DNA from: Flavobacteriaceae bacterium
GTDB taxonomy: Bacteria > Bacteroidota > Bacteroidia > Flavobacteriales > Flavobacteriaceae
Assembly: GCA_016649715.1 (NCBI GenBank)
Contig: JAENXC010000017.1
Coordinates: forward strand, 1-64,000
DNA: 64,000 nucleotides
Direction of reading: 5' to 3'
Shown here: positions 15,175-24,060 of the stretch, piece after piece
How positions within the stretch are numbered: the stretch's first letter is position 1
Layout of the letters: every line of letters starts with the position of its first letter
Notes under the pieces: model-generated
The model's database searches: none
Told to the model about the DNA's origin: nothing
The model's input: the letters and a program-made list of their open reading frames with translations, nothing else
Made by a program: the position numbers and the translations under genes

Positions 15175-18174
15175 TTATTCTTTAATTATCTTTAAGATAG
15201 TCGGTAAAACAACCAATAAAAGCGGCAATGCAAACACCAATCCTCCAATCACGGCAATAGCCAATGGCTGATGAAGCTGCGCTCCTGCACCAATGCCCAA
15301 AGCGAGCGGCGCAAGTGCCGCTATTGCAGCAAAAACAGTCATTAAATTGGGGCGTAACCGATTGGCAATTGAATGTTCTATTTTCTCCACATGGGTCAAT
15401 GATGAATCGGAATCTTCGTATTGTCGATACGTGAATATGGCATTTTCGCCAATAATTCCCACAATCATAACAATACCTGTATAACTGCCAACATTAAGCG
15501 GGGTTCCCGTAATAAAAAGACTCAATAAACATCCCGCAACGCCCAAAATAGCAATGGCAATAATAGCAAATGCGATCTTGATTTTTCGGAACAGGAAAAG
15601 GATAACAATAAATACGAGCAGAATTGCTGACACTAAAATCATAAGTAATTCCTTAAAAGCCTGTTGCTGCTCTTTGTAGGCTCCTCCATATTCAATAGTA
15701 TATCCGGGAGGGAGACTCAGGTTTTTGCTTAAAGTACTTTGTATCTCACTCAGCGTAGATCCTAAATCCCTATTATCCAATCTAGCAGTGATAACGCCCA
15801 TTGATTTCTGGTTTTCACGGTTTATTTCTGCAACTCCTTTTTCGGTATTGATGGTGGCAACCGTATTTATTGGCACTGAACTTCCGTTTGGCAAAAGAAT
15901 AGACGCGTTTTTTATGCCATCGATTGATGTTTGATAGGCATCGGGATAAATTAGTCTAATGTCAATAATCTGCTCCTTATCAATAACAGTACTCAAAACC
16001 GTTCCTTCTATCTGCGTTTCCATTTGAAGTTGAAAATCAGCAACCGTCAATCCCAATTGGGCTAGTTTAGGTACATTGGGTTTAATATTCAAAACTGGAC
16101 CTGCCAAGATGATTCCATTATTGACGTCTGCCGTGCCCTTCACCTTCTCAATTTGTGCGGCTATTTCTTTGGAAAGCGATTCGAGTTTATTTACATCATC
16201 CCCAAAAACCTTGACCTCGATAGGTTGTACCGAACTCATGAGATCTCCTAACATATCGCCTATTACCTGTCCAAAATCTATAGTCAATTGGGGAAGTTTT
16301 GCTTCTACTTTACTGCGGATTTCATCGCTAACCTCTGTTGTGGTTTTACTGCGTTTGTCCTTTAACTTAATAAGATAATCGCCACTGTTGGGTTCTGTGA
16401 TAAAAAAGCCCAGTTGCGTTCCCAAACGTGCGGAATACGCTTCCACCTCTGGCTGACCGTCCAACACCTTATTTACAATCTGAAGCATTCTGTCAGTCTC
16501 CTCTAACGTTGTGCCAGCCGGACTTTTATAATCCAATATAATGCTGCCCTCATCCATTTCGGGTAAAAATCCGGACGGCAGTTTTGATGGAATCAATACA
16601 ATAATAACAACACAGCCAACAACAAACAAAATTCCTATTATTGGTTTTGCAAGAATACCGTGGATCCATTTTGTTTTAGGCTTATGAACCTTAGCTTTTG
16701 ATTTTTTTCGTGTAAACAAAATGGAGAGTACTGGCACTACAAGCCAAGTGACTAGAAAGGAAGCCCCTAAGGCTATTATCATTGTATAGGCCATTACCTG
16801 AAAGTACGCTCCAGCAACACCCGTCATCAATACAAAAGGAATGAAAATAACGACCGTACTCAAAGAGGACCCCACCATTGCAGGAAATAAATGCTGTATT
16901 GTTTCGTGGGCAATCCAGCTGATATTTTTGTCAGGGTTTTCTTCCTTTATTTTATGAATCTTTTCTATAATGACCACCACATCGTCTATCATCAAACCAA
17001 TAGCGGCAGCCACGGCACCAAGGGTCATAATATTGAAGGTATAGTTAAACGCATCCAGAATAATAAGCGTGAGCGAAAGCGATACCGGAATGGTAAATAG
17101 CACGACCATACTGGCGGAAAAGGATCTTAAGAAAACAATCACCACGAGCAGTGCCAAAATCAGTCCTATCCAAAGCACGTCCTTGATGCTCGATATACTG
17201 GTGTTTACAAAATCAGCCTGTTTGTAATATGGCTTTAAAACAACGCCTTTGGGCAATATGCTTGCAAGTTCCTTTACCTTTTGCTCTATACTGGCATTTA
17301 TATCCACCAAATTGGCGGTTGGCTGTTTAATGACCGCAATGGTGGGCACATTTTTGCCATTGGCGAGAATCTTTACGTATTCCTTTACTTCTGAAACCTC
17401 GATTTTCGCTATATCTTTTAATCTGATTAAACGGCCGGGACTGTTTACAATGACCAAATCCTCTAATTCTGATATATTATGAACCGCATTGTCGGTGAGG
17501 GTTAGATACATCCGGTCGTAATCCGTTATAAACCCATTGGATTGTAAAAGATTTGAATTTGTAACGGCATTTTGAATTGTAGTCAGGGAAATTCCCAAGG
17601 ATTTAATGGTGGCTGGATTCAGGACTATGCGATATTCCTTATCCTTCCCCCCAATTACCACAATGTCTGAAACCCCTTGCGTTGCAGCCAAATAGGGCTT
17701 AACGGTATATTTTGCGATTTTCTTTAGCTCAACTTGGGAAAGTCCTTCGCCTTCCAAGGAATAACCCATAACTGGTAAGATTGACGGGTTCATTTTTTCA
17801 ACAGAAAACACAGTATTTGGCAGTATGTTCCCTTGCGATTGGTTGATGAACGACTCGATTTGCGCCTTTGCGGTATTGATGTCCATATTCCAATCTAGAA
17901 ATACTGATATCTCACAACTGCCCCGTGATGTTGTGCTTCGTATATATTGCAACCCTTCCGTGCGGCGGATGATGTTTTCCAAGGGTATAGTAACCGTGGT
18001 CATCATTTTATCCACGGGCTGCTGACCAGCGTCTGCAATAACTTTTATTTTTGGGAACGTAATATCTGGGAAGAGTCCCGTTTTTAAATTTTGATAGGAG
18101 AAAACACCGCCAACCAGCAATAAAAAGGCAATAGCCAAGATGGGATACTTATAATTGGAATGCAGGTTTTTCAT
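15175..18174 (-). CDS. RND efflux pump inner-membrane subunit
   Basis: 999 residues, the usual AcrB/CzcA-superfamily layout: TM1 near the start, a first periplasmic loop, TM2-6, TM7, a second loop and TM8-12. The proton-relay aspartates are visible in AAIGLMIDDVVVIIE (TM4). The pattern FPDITFPKIKVIADAG and PVDKMMTTVTIPLE at the start is closer to the drug/broad-substrate or Bacteroidota CzcA-like types than to CusA, because the periplasmic loops lack clustered Met. The start is 2 bp after the adaptor stop. It pumps substrate with the adaptor and TolC partner in the same operon; substrate unknown. Confidence 0.9.
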   Translation of the reverse strand: MKNLHSNYKYPILAIAFLLLVGGVFSYQNLKTGLFPDITFPKIKVIADAGQQPVDKMMTTVTIPLENIIRRTEGLQYIRSTTSRGSCEISVFLDWNMDINTAKAQIESFINQSQGNILPNTVFSVEKMNPSILPVMGYSLEGEGLSQVELKKIAKYTVKPYLAATQGVSDIVVIGGKDKEYRIVLNPATIKSLGISLTTIQNAVTNSNLLQSNGFITDYDRMYLTLTDNAVHNISELEDLVIVNSPGRLIRLKDIAKIEVSEVKEYVKILANGKNVPTIAVIKQPTANLVDINASIEQKVKELASILPKGVVLKPYYKQADFVNTSISSIKDVLWIGLILALLVVIVFLRSFSASMVVLFTIPVSLSLTLIILDAFNYTFNIMTLGAVAAAIGLMIDDVVVIIEKIHKIKEENPDKNISWIAHETIQHLFPAMVGSSLSTVVIFIPFVLMTGVAGAYFQVMAYTMIIALGASFLVTWLVVPVLSILFTRKKSKAKVHKPKTKWIHGILAKPIIGILFVVGCVVIIVLIPSKLPSGFLPEMDEGSIILDYKSPAGTTLEETDRMLQIVNKVLDGQPEVEAYSARLGTQLGFFITEPNSGDYLIKLKDKRSKTTTEVSDEIRSKVEAKLPQLTIDFGQVIGDMLGDLMSSVQPIEVKVFGDDVNKLESLSKEIAAQIEKVKGTADVNNGIILAGPVLNIKPNVPKLAQLGLTVADFQLQMETQIEGTVLSTVIDKEQIIDIRLIYPDAYQTSIDGIKNASILLPNGSSVPINTVATINTEKGVAEINRENQKSMGVITARLDNRDLGSTLSEIQSTLSKNLSLPPGYTIEYGGAYKEQQQAFKELLMILVSAILLVFIVILFLFRKIKIAFAIIAIAILGVAGCLLSLFITGTPLNVGSYTGIVMIVGIIGENAIFTYRQYEDSDSSLTHVEKIEHSIANRLRPNLMTVFAAIAALAPLALGIGAGAQLHQPLAIAVIGGLVFALPLLLVVLPTILKIIKE

Positions 18175-18176
18175 GG

Positions 18177-19100
18177 TTATTTATATTTTACGAGGGTAGA
18201 ATCCTGCATTTGGTAAGCTCCTTCTAAAATTATCAAGTCGTTTAAATGGACTTTATCAGATTGAATCTGAACAAGGGAATCGTTTTTTAATTTTGGAGTC
18301 ACCATAGCTTTGATAGCGATTGAATCGTTAACAATTTTCATAACCCAATAAGCTGTCAAAAGCTCATTCGTCTGTAAGGCCTTTTTCGGAACGGTCAACG
18401 CGTTTGGACTTTCATTTTGAATAAATTTAACCTGCACGTTCAGGTTTTCCGGCAATGCCGACTTGGGCAAATCAATTAAAAACGTTTGGGATTGTGATAG
18501 TGCATCAATGGTTGGCATCACATCGTTTATGGTCGCTGGAATAATTTCTCCATCTGGAAGCAGTAGCTCACATTTTGAACCAATCTGCACATTTTCTCGA
18601 TATTCATAGGGTACATTTACCTGCACAACTAAACTTTTGGGCTGCACAATGGTTGCCAAAACATCGCCTTCGGCTACATAGTCATTCTTGGTTACATTTA
18701 GGACGGTAATAACACCTGTAGCATTACTGGAAATTAAGATGGGGCCAATAAATTTCGCCAATGAACTATCAATCTTTACGGCTTCTTTCAGTGCGTCCTG
18801 CTCTTTGGTCCGCAATGAGGCAAAGGTCTGGCCAGAGCTTATGCGATCTCCTATTTTAAAAGGCATATAGGAAATATAGCCAGTGACATTTGAGCGAATA
18901 TTTTCCTTTTTTTGATATTGTGTAACTCCATTAAAAGTTAGATATTCCTTGATGTCGTTTTGCTGAACCTTAACAACGCTTACCGTTATGGGAGCATTCT
19001 TCGTTGCTTTCGTCTCCGTTGTTTTCTTGCAGCCAGCTGTGCTCAGTAGTACGAGAAAGATTGTGATATTTTTGATGTATTGTAAAACCATAGTTACCAA
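18177..19100 (-). CDS. RND efflux periplasmic adaptor lipoprotein
   Basis: 307 residues. The N-terminus (LVLLSTAGCKK) has a lipobox with Cys24, so it is lipid-anchored in the inner membrane. A barrel-sandwich hybrid follows, with a very short hairpin (YISYMPFKIGDRISSGQTF, then SSNATGVITVLNVTKNDYVAEGD), a beta-barrel and a membrane-proximal domain (VPKKALQTNELL). It is a membrane-fusion protein that joins the RND pump to TolC. It overlaps the upstream outer-membrane factor gene by 7 bp. The hairpin is much shorter than in AcrA/CusB, as in other Bacteroidota adaptors. Confidence 0.85.
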   Translation of the reverse strand: MVTMVLQYIKNITIFLVLLSTAGCKKTTETKATKNAPITVSVVKVQQNDIKEYLTFNGVTQYQKKENIRSNVTGYISYMPFKIGDRISSGQTFASLRTKEQDALKEAVKIDSSLAKFIGPILISSNATGVITVLNVTKNDYVAEGDVLATIVQPKSLVVQVNVPYEYRENVQIGSKCELLLPDGEIIPATINDVMPTIDALSQSQTFLIDLPKSALPENLNVQVKFIQNESPNALTVPKKALQTNELLTAYWVMKIVNDSIAIKAMVTPKLKNDSLVQIQSDKVHLNDLIILEGAYQMQDSTLVKYK

Positions 19101-20377
19101 TTAATAAAATTATACTGGCTCTGTAACAACCAGTGATTGGTCTGCATTTGCAATTTGGCGTAAACATTCTGTTTGTGATTTTGAATTACGTTTAGATAGT
19201 CCACAATAGACACTTGCCCCTGTACCAACTTTCCCTTATATATTTCGAGTATATTCTGCTGTTTTTGTAATTGATCGTCCAGCAATTGCATATTCTCGTC
19301 AAGATCCACAACTTGTTGTTTGATGCTTTCAATCCTATTTTTCAGTTGTATTTTGGAATTTTCACGATAGTATTCAAGACTCTCCTTTTTATAATTGTTC
19401 TGCAATTCATTATACTTTCGCTGCCTGCCGTCGTAAATTGGAATGGTCAAACGCAGGCCGGCACTTGCTCCTATTCTGTGTTCAATATTCTGCAATTCCA
19501 CTGCATTTAACCCTGTATTTGCATAAACAGATACTTGGGGCTTGTACTGATTGTTAAACACTTGTTGGTCTGCCGCAACCTGCAAACTGTCATTTTCAAA
19601 TTTTTTGTTGTAAAATAAGTCGGTTGGTTTTACAATGGCAGAAATATTCGGTTTGGGTATTGAGTCCACATTTTCCAACGGAATACCACTCAAAATATAC
19701 AATTGGTCTATGGAAGTTTTAAAATTATTCTGAATTTGCTTCAGTTCCAGTTTTTTGCTTTCAATGTCAAGTTGAAGCAGCAAATAATCACTTTCCATTA
19801 AAACCGCGCGTTTCACCAATAGTTCAACCACCTGCAGCCTGGTTTCCAGATCAATTAAAATCTCCTTTGTGAATTCCTCCTGCAGTTGAAGCTGATAGGT
19901 TGTGATATACAGGTCGGTAATATTTTTTATTAGATTGTGGGTAATCTCTTCGGAAGAAATCAAAATTGCTTCATTTTTTATTTTATTCTGAAACAGTAAA
20001 TTATCAATGACCGATCGGTTAAAGAGGTTTTTGGTAACATTTAATTGTGCGGAATACAGGCCTCCATTGGTAACGCCAACGTCATAGCCAAAAGCATTGG
20101 GCGAAGGAGTGGTGGTTATGTCTATTGGCTTGCCGTTATTGTCAAAATAGGGAGCGACCAAAATTTCTGAAGTAGCATTGATTTGAAAAGCCCTGTTTTG
20201 GGCAATTATCAAATTATTTTGAAGTTTCCCTATTTGCTCAAGATTTCTATTTTCGAACAAGGCAGGAGTATTGTTTTTTGCTTGATCCAAATAAAAATCA
20301 AGCCCTCTAATTTCTTGGGCTGAAACTTTCAGGAATGCCAAAAACAAAAAGATAAGAGTAAGCTGAGTATTTTTCAT
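19094..20377 (-). CDS. TolC-family outer-membrane efflux protein
   Basis: About 427 residues with a signal peptide (MKNTQLTLIFLFLAF...VSAQ) and two long coiled-coil halves typical of the outer-membrane factor family (for example GLRLTIPIYDGRQRKYNELQ and IKQQVVDLDENMQLLDDQLQ). I start at 20377 because the hydrophobic core follows directly; the Mets at 20392 and 20431 would put a charged stretch before the signal. It is the first gene of the OMF-adaptor-pump operon, whose promoter region carries two 11-bp operator boxes. Confidence 0.85.
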   Translation of the reverse strand: MKNTQLTLIFLFLAFLKVSAQEIRGLDFYLDQAKNNTPALFENRNLEQIGKLQNNLIIAQNRAFQINATSEILVAPYFDNNGKPIDITTTPSPNAFGYDVGVTNGGLYSAQLNVTKNLFNRSVIDNLLFQNKIKNEAILISSEEITHNLIKNITDLYITTYQLQLQEEFTKEILIDLETRLQVVELLVKRAVLMESDYLLLQLDIESKKLELKQIQNNFKTSIDQLYILSGIPLENVDSIPKPNISAIVKPTDLFYNKKFENDSLQVAADQQVFNNQYKPQVSVYANTGLNAVELQNIEHRIGASAGLRLTIPIYDGRQRKYNELQNNYKKESLEYYRENSKIQLKNRIESIKQQVVDLDENMQLLDDQLQKQQNILEIYKGKLVQGQVSIVDYLNVIQNHKQNVYAKLQMQTNHWLLQSQYNFINW

Positions 20378-21119
20378 TATTAGTTCGCTCATTTTCTTCT
20401 TTAAATCTACGATAAAAAAAATGGAAGTCATTTGAAGACAATAGTGCCTGACCAGGGAAGAAGTAGCTCTAAACCATATAAATCCAACTTCCCAATCAGG
20501 GCTTACACTTAGGCACGATACCCTTAAATGTGGCTAATTCAAATAAACGATGTCTGTAACCTAAAACGTAATTTTGCCTATATGCCCTGAATATTTATTT
20601 TTTAATATGAGGTAAATGTATAAGGGAAATCTAAAGAGAAATTAAAGAAGGGTGTTAAAAAAATGTTGTTGTTTTTTATTGGAAAAATAATATCAAATCA
20701 TGAGATGAGTAAAATGTATTTCTTTTCTGATCCAAACAGTTCCGTTTTTTGTTCATCCCATTTTGATAATCGCCAATTTTTTCAAGGGAGTGTTGCCCGA
20801 AGGATACGGCAGGTATAACAAATTCCATAACAAAAGCAAAACTCACCCATTGCTATTTACAATTCACGTCACACGATCCACAACCAACAACAGCAAAAAG
20901 GCAACCTTGATCAGGTAAGTTCAACGGAATTGAAACATTAAGTATGACCCCTTCCGTCCGCCGATTAAAAATTGGAACAATTAAGGAAAATAATCCTGGC
21001 GGCCACTTCTACGCTGAAAAGCTTCGAAGGGCAAGGCACCTTCACCTTCATCACCATTGGTGATATAAAAAATATTCCTTGCTGAGGGGAAGGAGCGCGT
21101 GTTGTGATTGAAGTTGAAG
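20378..21119. other. Gene-free stretch with operator boxes and an inverted repeat
   Basis: Apart from the operator boxes, I see no gene in this 740-bp stretch. An imperfect inverted repeat (GCCTGACCAGGGAAG at 20446-20460 against CTTCCCAATCAGGGC at 20488-20502) overlaps the leader of the efflux operon and could form a hairpin in its 5' untranslated region. On the minus strand, 20985-21110 has a short open stretch (ITNGDEGEGALPFEAFQRRS) that looks like decayed coding sequence, but I cannot assign it to a family. Confidence 0.4.
20626..20648 (-). promoter_or_regulatory. Tandem operator boxes upstream of the RND operon
   Basis: In the sense direction the boxes read TTTAATTTCTC and TTTAGATTTCC, adjacent 11-mers. 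Their TAAAG cores on the plus strand start at 20632 and 20643. They share the architecture of the boxes at 12286 and 15091, which suggests that the two-component system between those genes controls this pump. Confidence 0.6.
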
Positions 21120-21575
21120 TTATAGGCTTTGAGAATAAGACGCTACCAAATTTTTCGCAAACTGCTTTATGTCTTCTTTGTCCTTTTGCTCGGGTGTGAG
21201 ATTGATTTTTAGTGTTTCTGTCCCTCGTGTGGCCTGTGTTTTTTCAAATTGTTTATCAAAGTCATCCACTGCAGGACAGAATTTGTCGTAAATGAGATCT
21301 CCCGACCCCAAGACGCCAAAAATTTTTCCGGTTAGATTTACTTCTTCCAGATCGTAAAAGAAATCTTCGGCTTCCTCTGGCAAAGCGCCGTCGGAACCAT
21401 AGGTATAGGTGGCCATTACACAGATGTTATAATCCAAAAACTCCGTGGGATACACTTCTGTACATTCTTCCAGGAGCACCTCAACCTTAAGTGCCCGTAG
21501 CTGTTCCGCTAAAAGTTCGGCTATACCTTTAGTGGTCCCCGTCATACTCGCATAAACAATCAACGCCTTTGTCAT
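21120..21575 (-). CDS. Flavodoxin
   Basis: 151 residues of the short-chain flavodoxin fold. The FMN phosphate loop is visible as YASMTGTTKGIA near the N-terminus, with isoalloxazine-contacting loops ATYTYGSDGALP and LGSGDLIYDKFC. It is a soluble one-electron carrier that can replace ferredoxin under iron limitation or oxidative stress. It is monocistronic between the efflux operon and the BLUF genes. The start is the only Met before the loop. Confidence 0.9.
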   Translation of the reverse strand: MTKALIVYASMTGTTKGIAELLAEQLRALKVEVLLEECTEVYPTEFLDYNICVMATYTYGSDGALPEEAEDFFYDLEEVNLTGKIFGVLGSGDLIYDKFCPAVDDFDKQFEKTQATRGTETLKINLTPEQKDKEDIKQFAKNLVASYSQSL

Positions 21576-21773
21576 TTTTTAGATTTGAAAATTTTTCATT
21601 AAGCAGGCAGGAAACAAAATTAGCAAAACAGAAAGGCTTTTGCCCTTTAAAAAAATGGGTTATTGAGTTACTGTGTTATTAAGTTTTTTAGTGTTTCTGG
21701 TTTTAAAGATATTTTAGATAACCATTCAAAATCAATAAAGTTTTATTGTGAATAATTATGAGTTCCTTTTATT

Positions 21774-22199
21774 TTAAACCCCATATCCACTATAAATAAT
21801 CTCGTGGCTTGTAAAAGAATTTAAGAGGGTTCTTAAACTTTTGGCATATTGGGATGCTTTGGGCAATTGTTTTTTAAATTTTAGTATTTCATTTTTCACT
21901 TTATTATCAGAAGATAATATTCCCGTTTGAAAGCTCTCGAAGAGTCTATTGCTTATTTCTTGATCCATCATAACAGTTATCTGATTATGGCGAGGATCTC
22001 GCGATATTTTTGAAATGAGAACAAGAACATCATCATACTCCCCTTCCATCACCTCTAGAAAGGTCCCTTCGTTATAGAGTAGTATGCCTGTAATATTCCG
22101 AACAAGATTGTGCACTTTGGAAATTGCTAAGAAAGCTTCCAATTCATCATCTTGCAATAGGCGAACCGAGTTGCTAATAAAACATAAAGAGTAAAGCAT
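21774..22199 (-). CDS. BLUF-domain protein lacking the photoactive Tyr and Gln
   Basis: 141 residues, a BLUF (blue light using FAD) fold with a short helical tail. Family landmarks include NITGILLYNEGTF, MEGEYDDV, SRDPRHNQITV and the flavin-contacting Asn31. The photocycle tyrosine is Phe7 here (LYSLCFISN), and the essential glutamine is Glu49 (GTFLEVMEG). It may still bind FAD but should not form the normal red-shifted signalling state. It starts 148 bp after the end of a canonical paralogue, so it may be a light-insensitive partner or a decaying copy. Confidence 0.85.
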   Translation of the reverse strand: MLYSLCFISNSVRLLQDDELEAFLAISKVHNLVRNITGILLYNEGTFLEVMEGEYDDVLVLISKISRDPRHNQITVMMDQEISNRLFESFQTGILSSDNKVKNEILKFKKQLPKASQYAKSLRTLLNSFTSHEIIYSGYGV

Positions 22200-22347
22200 T
22201 TTTTGAATTGTTAGAATATTTTATAAGGTAGTGTTTGATTATCTAGGTTTTTCTTAAAAAGCAGTTAATGTTTTAAACACGATAGTTATGAGTGAAATGC
22301 CAACTTTAAAGCACCGTACCGAGCTTAGTTTACCTTGAACTATACTT

Positions 22348-22767
22348 TTAAGCCCCGGCTAAACTTTGATGTTGGTATGTAAACGATTGCAAAATGGCTT
22401 TTAGGCTTTGTGAATATTTGGATATATCGGGCAATTGTAATTTAGATTTAAGTCTTTTCAGGTACTTCTCTTCACGATATAATACCAAGCCCGTTTGATA
22501 ACTTTCAAAAAATCTATGGTTTATTTCTCTATGCATAATTACCGTTATCTGATTATGCCGTTCATCCTTTTCTATTTTTGAAAGAAGTGTATTAATATCA
22601 TCGATCTCCCCTTCCAACACTTGCAAAAAGGTGCCTTCATTATAAAGCAATAAGCCAGTAATATTCCGAAAAATATTCTTTGTTTTGACATATGAAAAAA
22701 ATTCTTCCAATTTTGGAGATTGCCATAAATCAACCGAATTACTAATATAACACAGTGTATGAAGCAT
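22348..22767 (-). CDS. BLUF-domain photoreceptor, short form
   Basis: 139 residues. Tyr7 (LHTLCYISN), Asn31 and Gln49 (GTFLQVLEG), the residues of the BLUF hydrogen-bond switch, are all present, with the KDERHNQITVIM and RFFESYQTG segments. It is therefore likely to be a working blue-light sensor. No output domain is attached; short BLUF proteins signal through partner proteins, which I cannot identify here. The C-terminal helices (SKYSQSLKAILQSF) are the usual cap. A palindrome GGTTTAAACC lies at 22817-22826 upstream. Confidence 0.88.
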   Translation of the reverse strand: MLHTLCYISNSVDLWQSPKLEEFFSYVKTKNIFRNITGLLLYNEGTFLQVLEGEIDDINTLLSKIEKDERHNQITVIMHREINHRFFESYQTGLVLYREEKYLKRLKSKLQLPDISKYSQSLKAILQSFTYQHQSLAGA

Positions 22768-23182
22768 TATTTGAATTTTGTTTTATTTCATTTTAAAAGT
22801 ACCATTTGTGTATTGAGGTTTAAACCAAAGTCTTGTTAAATCTTTTTATTTCAGGCAGTTATGAAATAAAGTAATCCTTCCTGTAATGCGCTGCTCTATA
22901 AATGCCCCACTGTGCAGCCGAACCCTTGGCTGCACTCAAGACTGTGGAACTACATTCGATATGAAGTTAGGTAAATATATGCCGTCCAAGAATTTTTAGA
23001 TAAACAGAAGAGCCAAAATTTTAACAAGACCCTCTCTCACAACACCTGTTCCGCATCCGCGCGTCGCCAAAAAACCTTTACGAGGCGCAAGTTTTTTCAA
23101 AGAAGGAGGAGGCAACAGACAACAGACAACAGATAACAGATAACGAACAACAGATAACAGATAACAGATAACAGATACCCCC
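22768..23182. other. Gene-free stretch with hairpin and short tandem repeats
   Basis: No gene is visible. A perfect 8-bp hairpin (GTGCAGCC / GGCTGCAC, 22912-22919 and 22928-22935, loop of 8) lacks a T run, so I do not call it a terminator. From 23112 to 23177 the sequence is a slippage-type array of AACAGAC/AACAGAT units directly after the stop of the CusB remnant. A similar short array occurs at 2563-2580. Confidence 0.5.
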
Positions 23183-23821
23183 TTACATTATTTCCTCAAT
23201 AACACTTCCGCAATCCAGCATTTCCTTTCCAAAATAAGGGTTTTTAATTTCCTTATCCTCGCTCAACCAATAGGCGCCCACATTGTTATTGGCCATGGGG
23301 CAAAAGTCCACATATACTTTTTGATTGATGCCAAAGGTTCTTACGGCATTTATTAAATGAGCTGAAAGATGCACAAAGTGTTCCCTTTGTTCTTTAATAT
23401 CTGACGTTTTGGATATTGAGGCTGCTGCTTCTTTTAGCTCTTTATCCAATTGCATCCAATGATTATGGGCATCTTGATCTTTCAAGAGTTTCATATCAAC
23501 CTCTGAAATAATTTTAAGCAAGTCCGCTGCTCCATTCTTAGCAGATTCAGCATTGTCCTTTACCAAGGCATTTTCTAAGGCGATGTAAGCGTCAAAAACA
23601 CCTTTGAGTTGTGATTGGAATTTTGAAGAGACTTCCAATCTTTGATTATGTGCAACGTTGTTTGAAGTTTGGTTATTGGTTTTATTTCCCGTTCCCGCAT
23701 GCCCTTCATGGCCAGTGGTTGTTTTGCCTCCTTGGGTGTTCATCATACTCTTTTTACCCTGTAACTGGGCAGCGGCATCAACCGTAAAGGTGCCGTTGGT
23801 CACTACTTCTTCCCAACCACA
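23183..23821 (-). pseudogene. 3' remnant of a CusB-type adaptor (DUF3347 end)
   Basis: The reading frame begins with EEVVTNGTFTVDAAAQLQG, equivalent to the late part of the CusB-like adaptor at 56562 (GEEIVSNGTFTIDAAVQLAG). It continues through a His/Asn-rich linker into a full DUF3347 domain (YVDFCPMANNNVGAYWLS). A stop lies only a few codons upstream, so the adaptor part is lost. The GTG at 23803 could in principle start a free DUF3347 protein, but there is no signal peptide. I treat it as a truncated gene. From 23822 to 24060 I see nothing recognisable. Confidence 0.75.
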
Positions 23822-24060
23822 TAATTACTGCCGTACAAGTTATTCTAAACAGGTTATATAAAACTTTGTAAGGCTGAAGTAAACATGGTCCATCCCATAC
23901 GTATTCAAGAACTTGTGATGTACTTGCCTATAAAGAATGCCGTGACCATTAAAATGAACTCTGTACAATTGTCTTTGCAAACGTATTGAGTTCAATATTC
24001 CATAATTCTTCTTTTTATTCCTTTTTTTAATCACCTATTTCTCTTTTACCATAGTATCTT

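Noticed and set aside
22912-22935. Hairpin as terminator of the BLUF pair
   Set aside because: It has no T run on either strand and lies upstream of the BLUF genes in the direction of transcription.
23112-23177. Short tandem units resembling a CRISPR array
   Set aside because: The units are 7-8 bp with no spacers; this is a slippage repeat.
23840-24034. Minus-strand frame of 64 codons before the CusB remnant
   Set aside because: No domain, no plausible promoter, and composition typical of random AT-rich frame.
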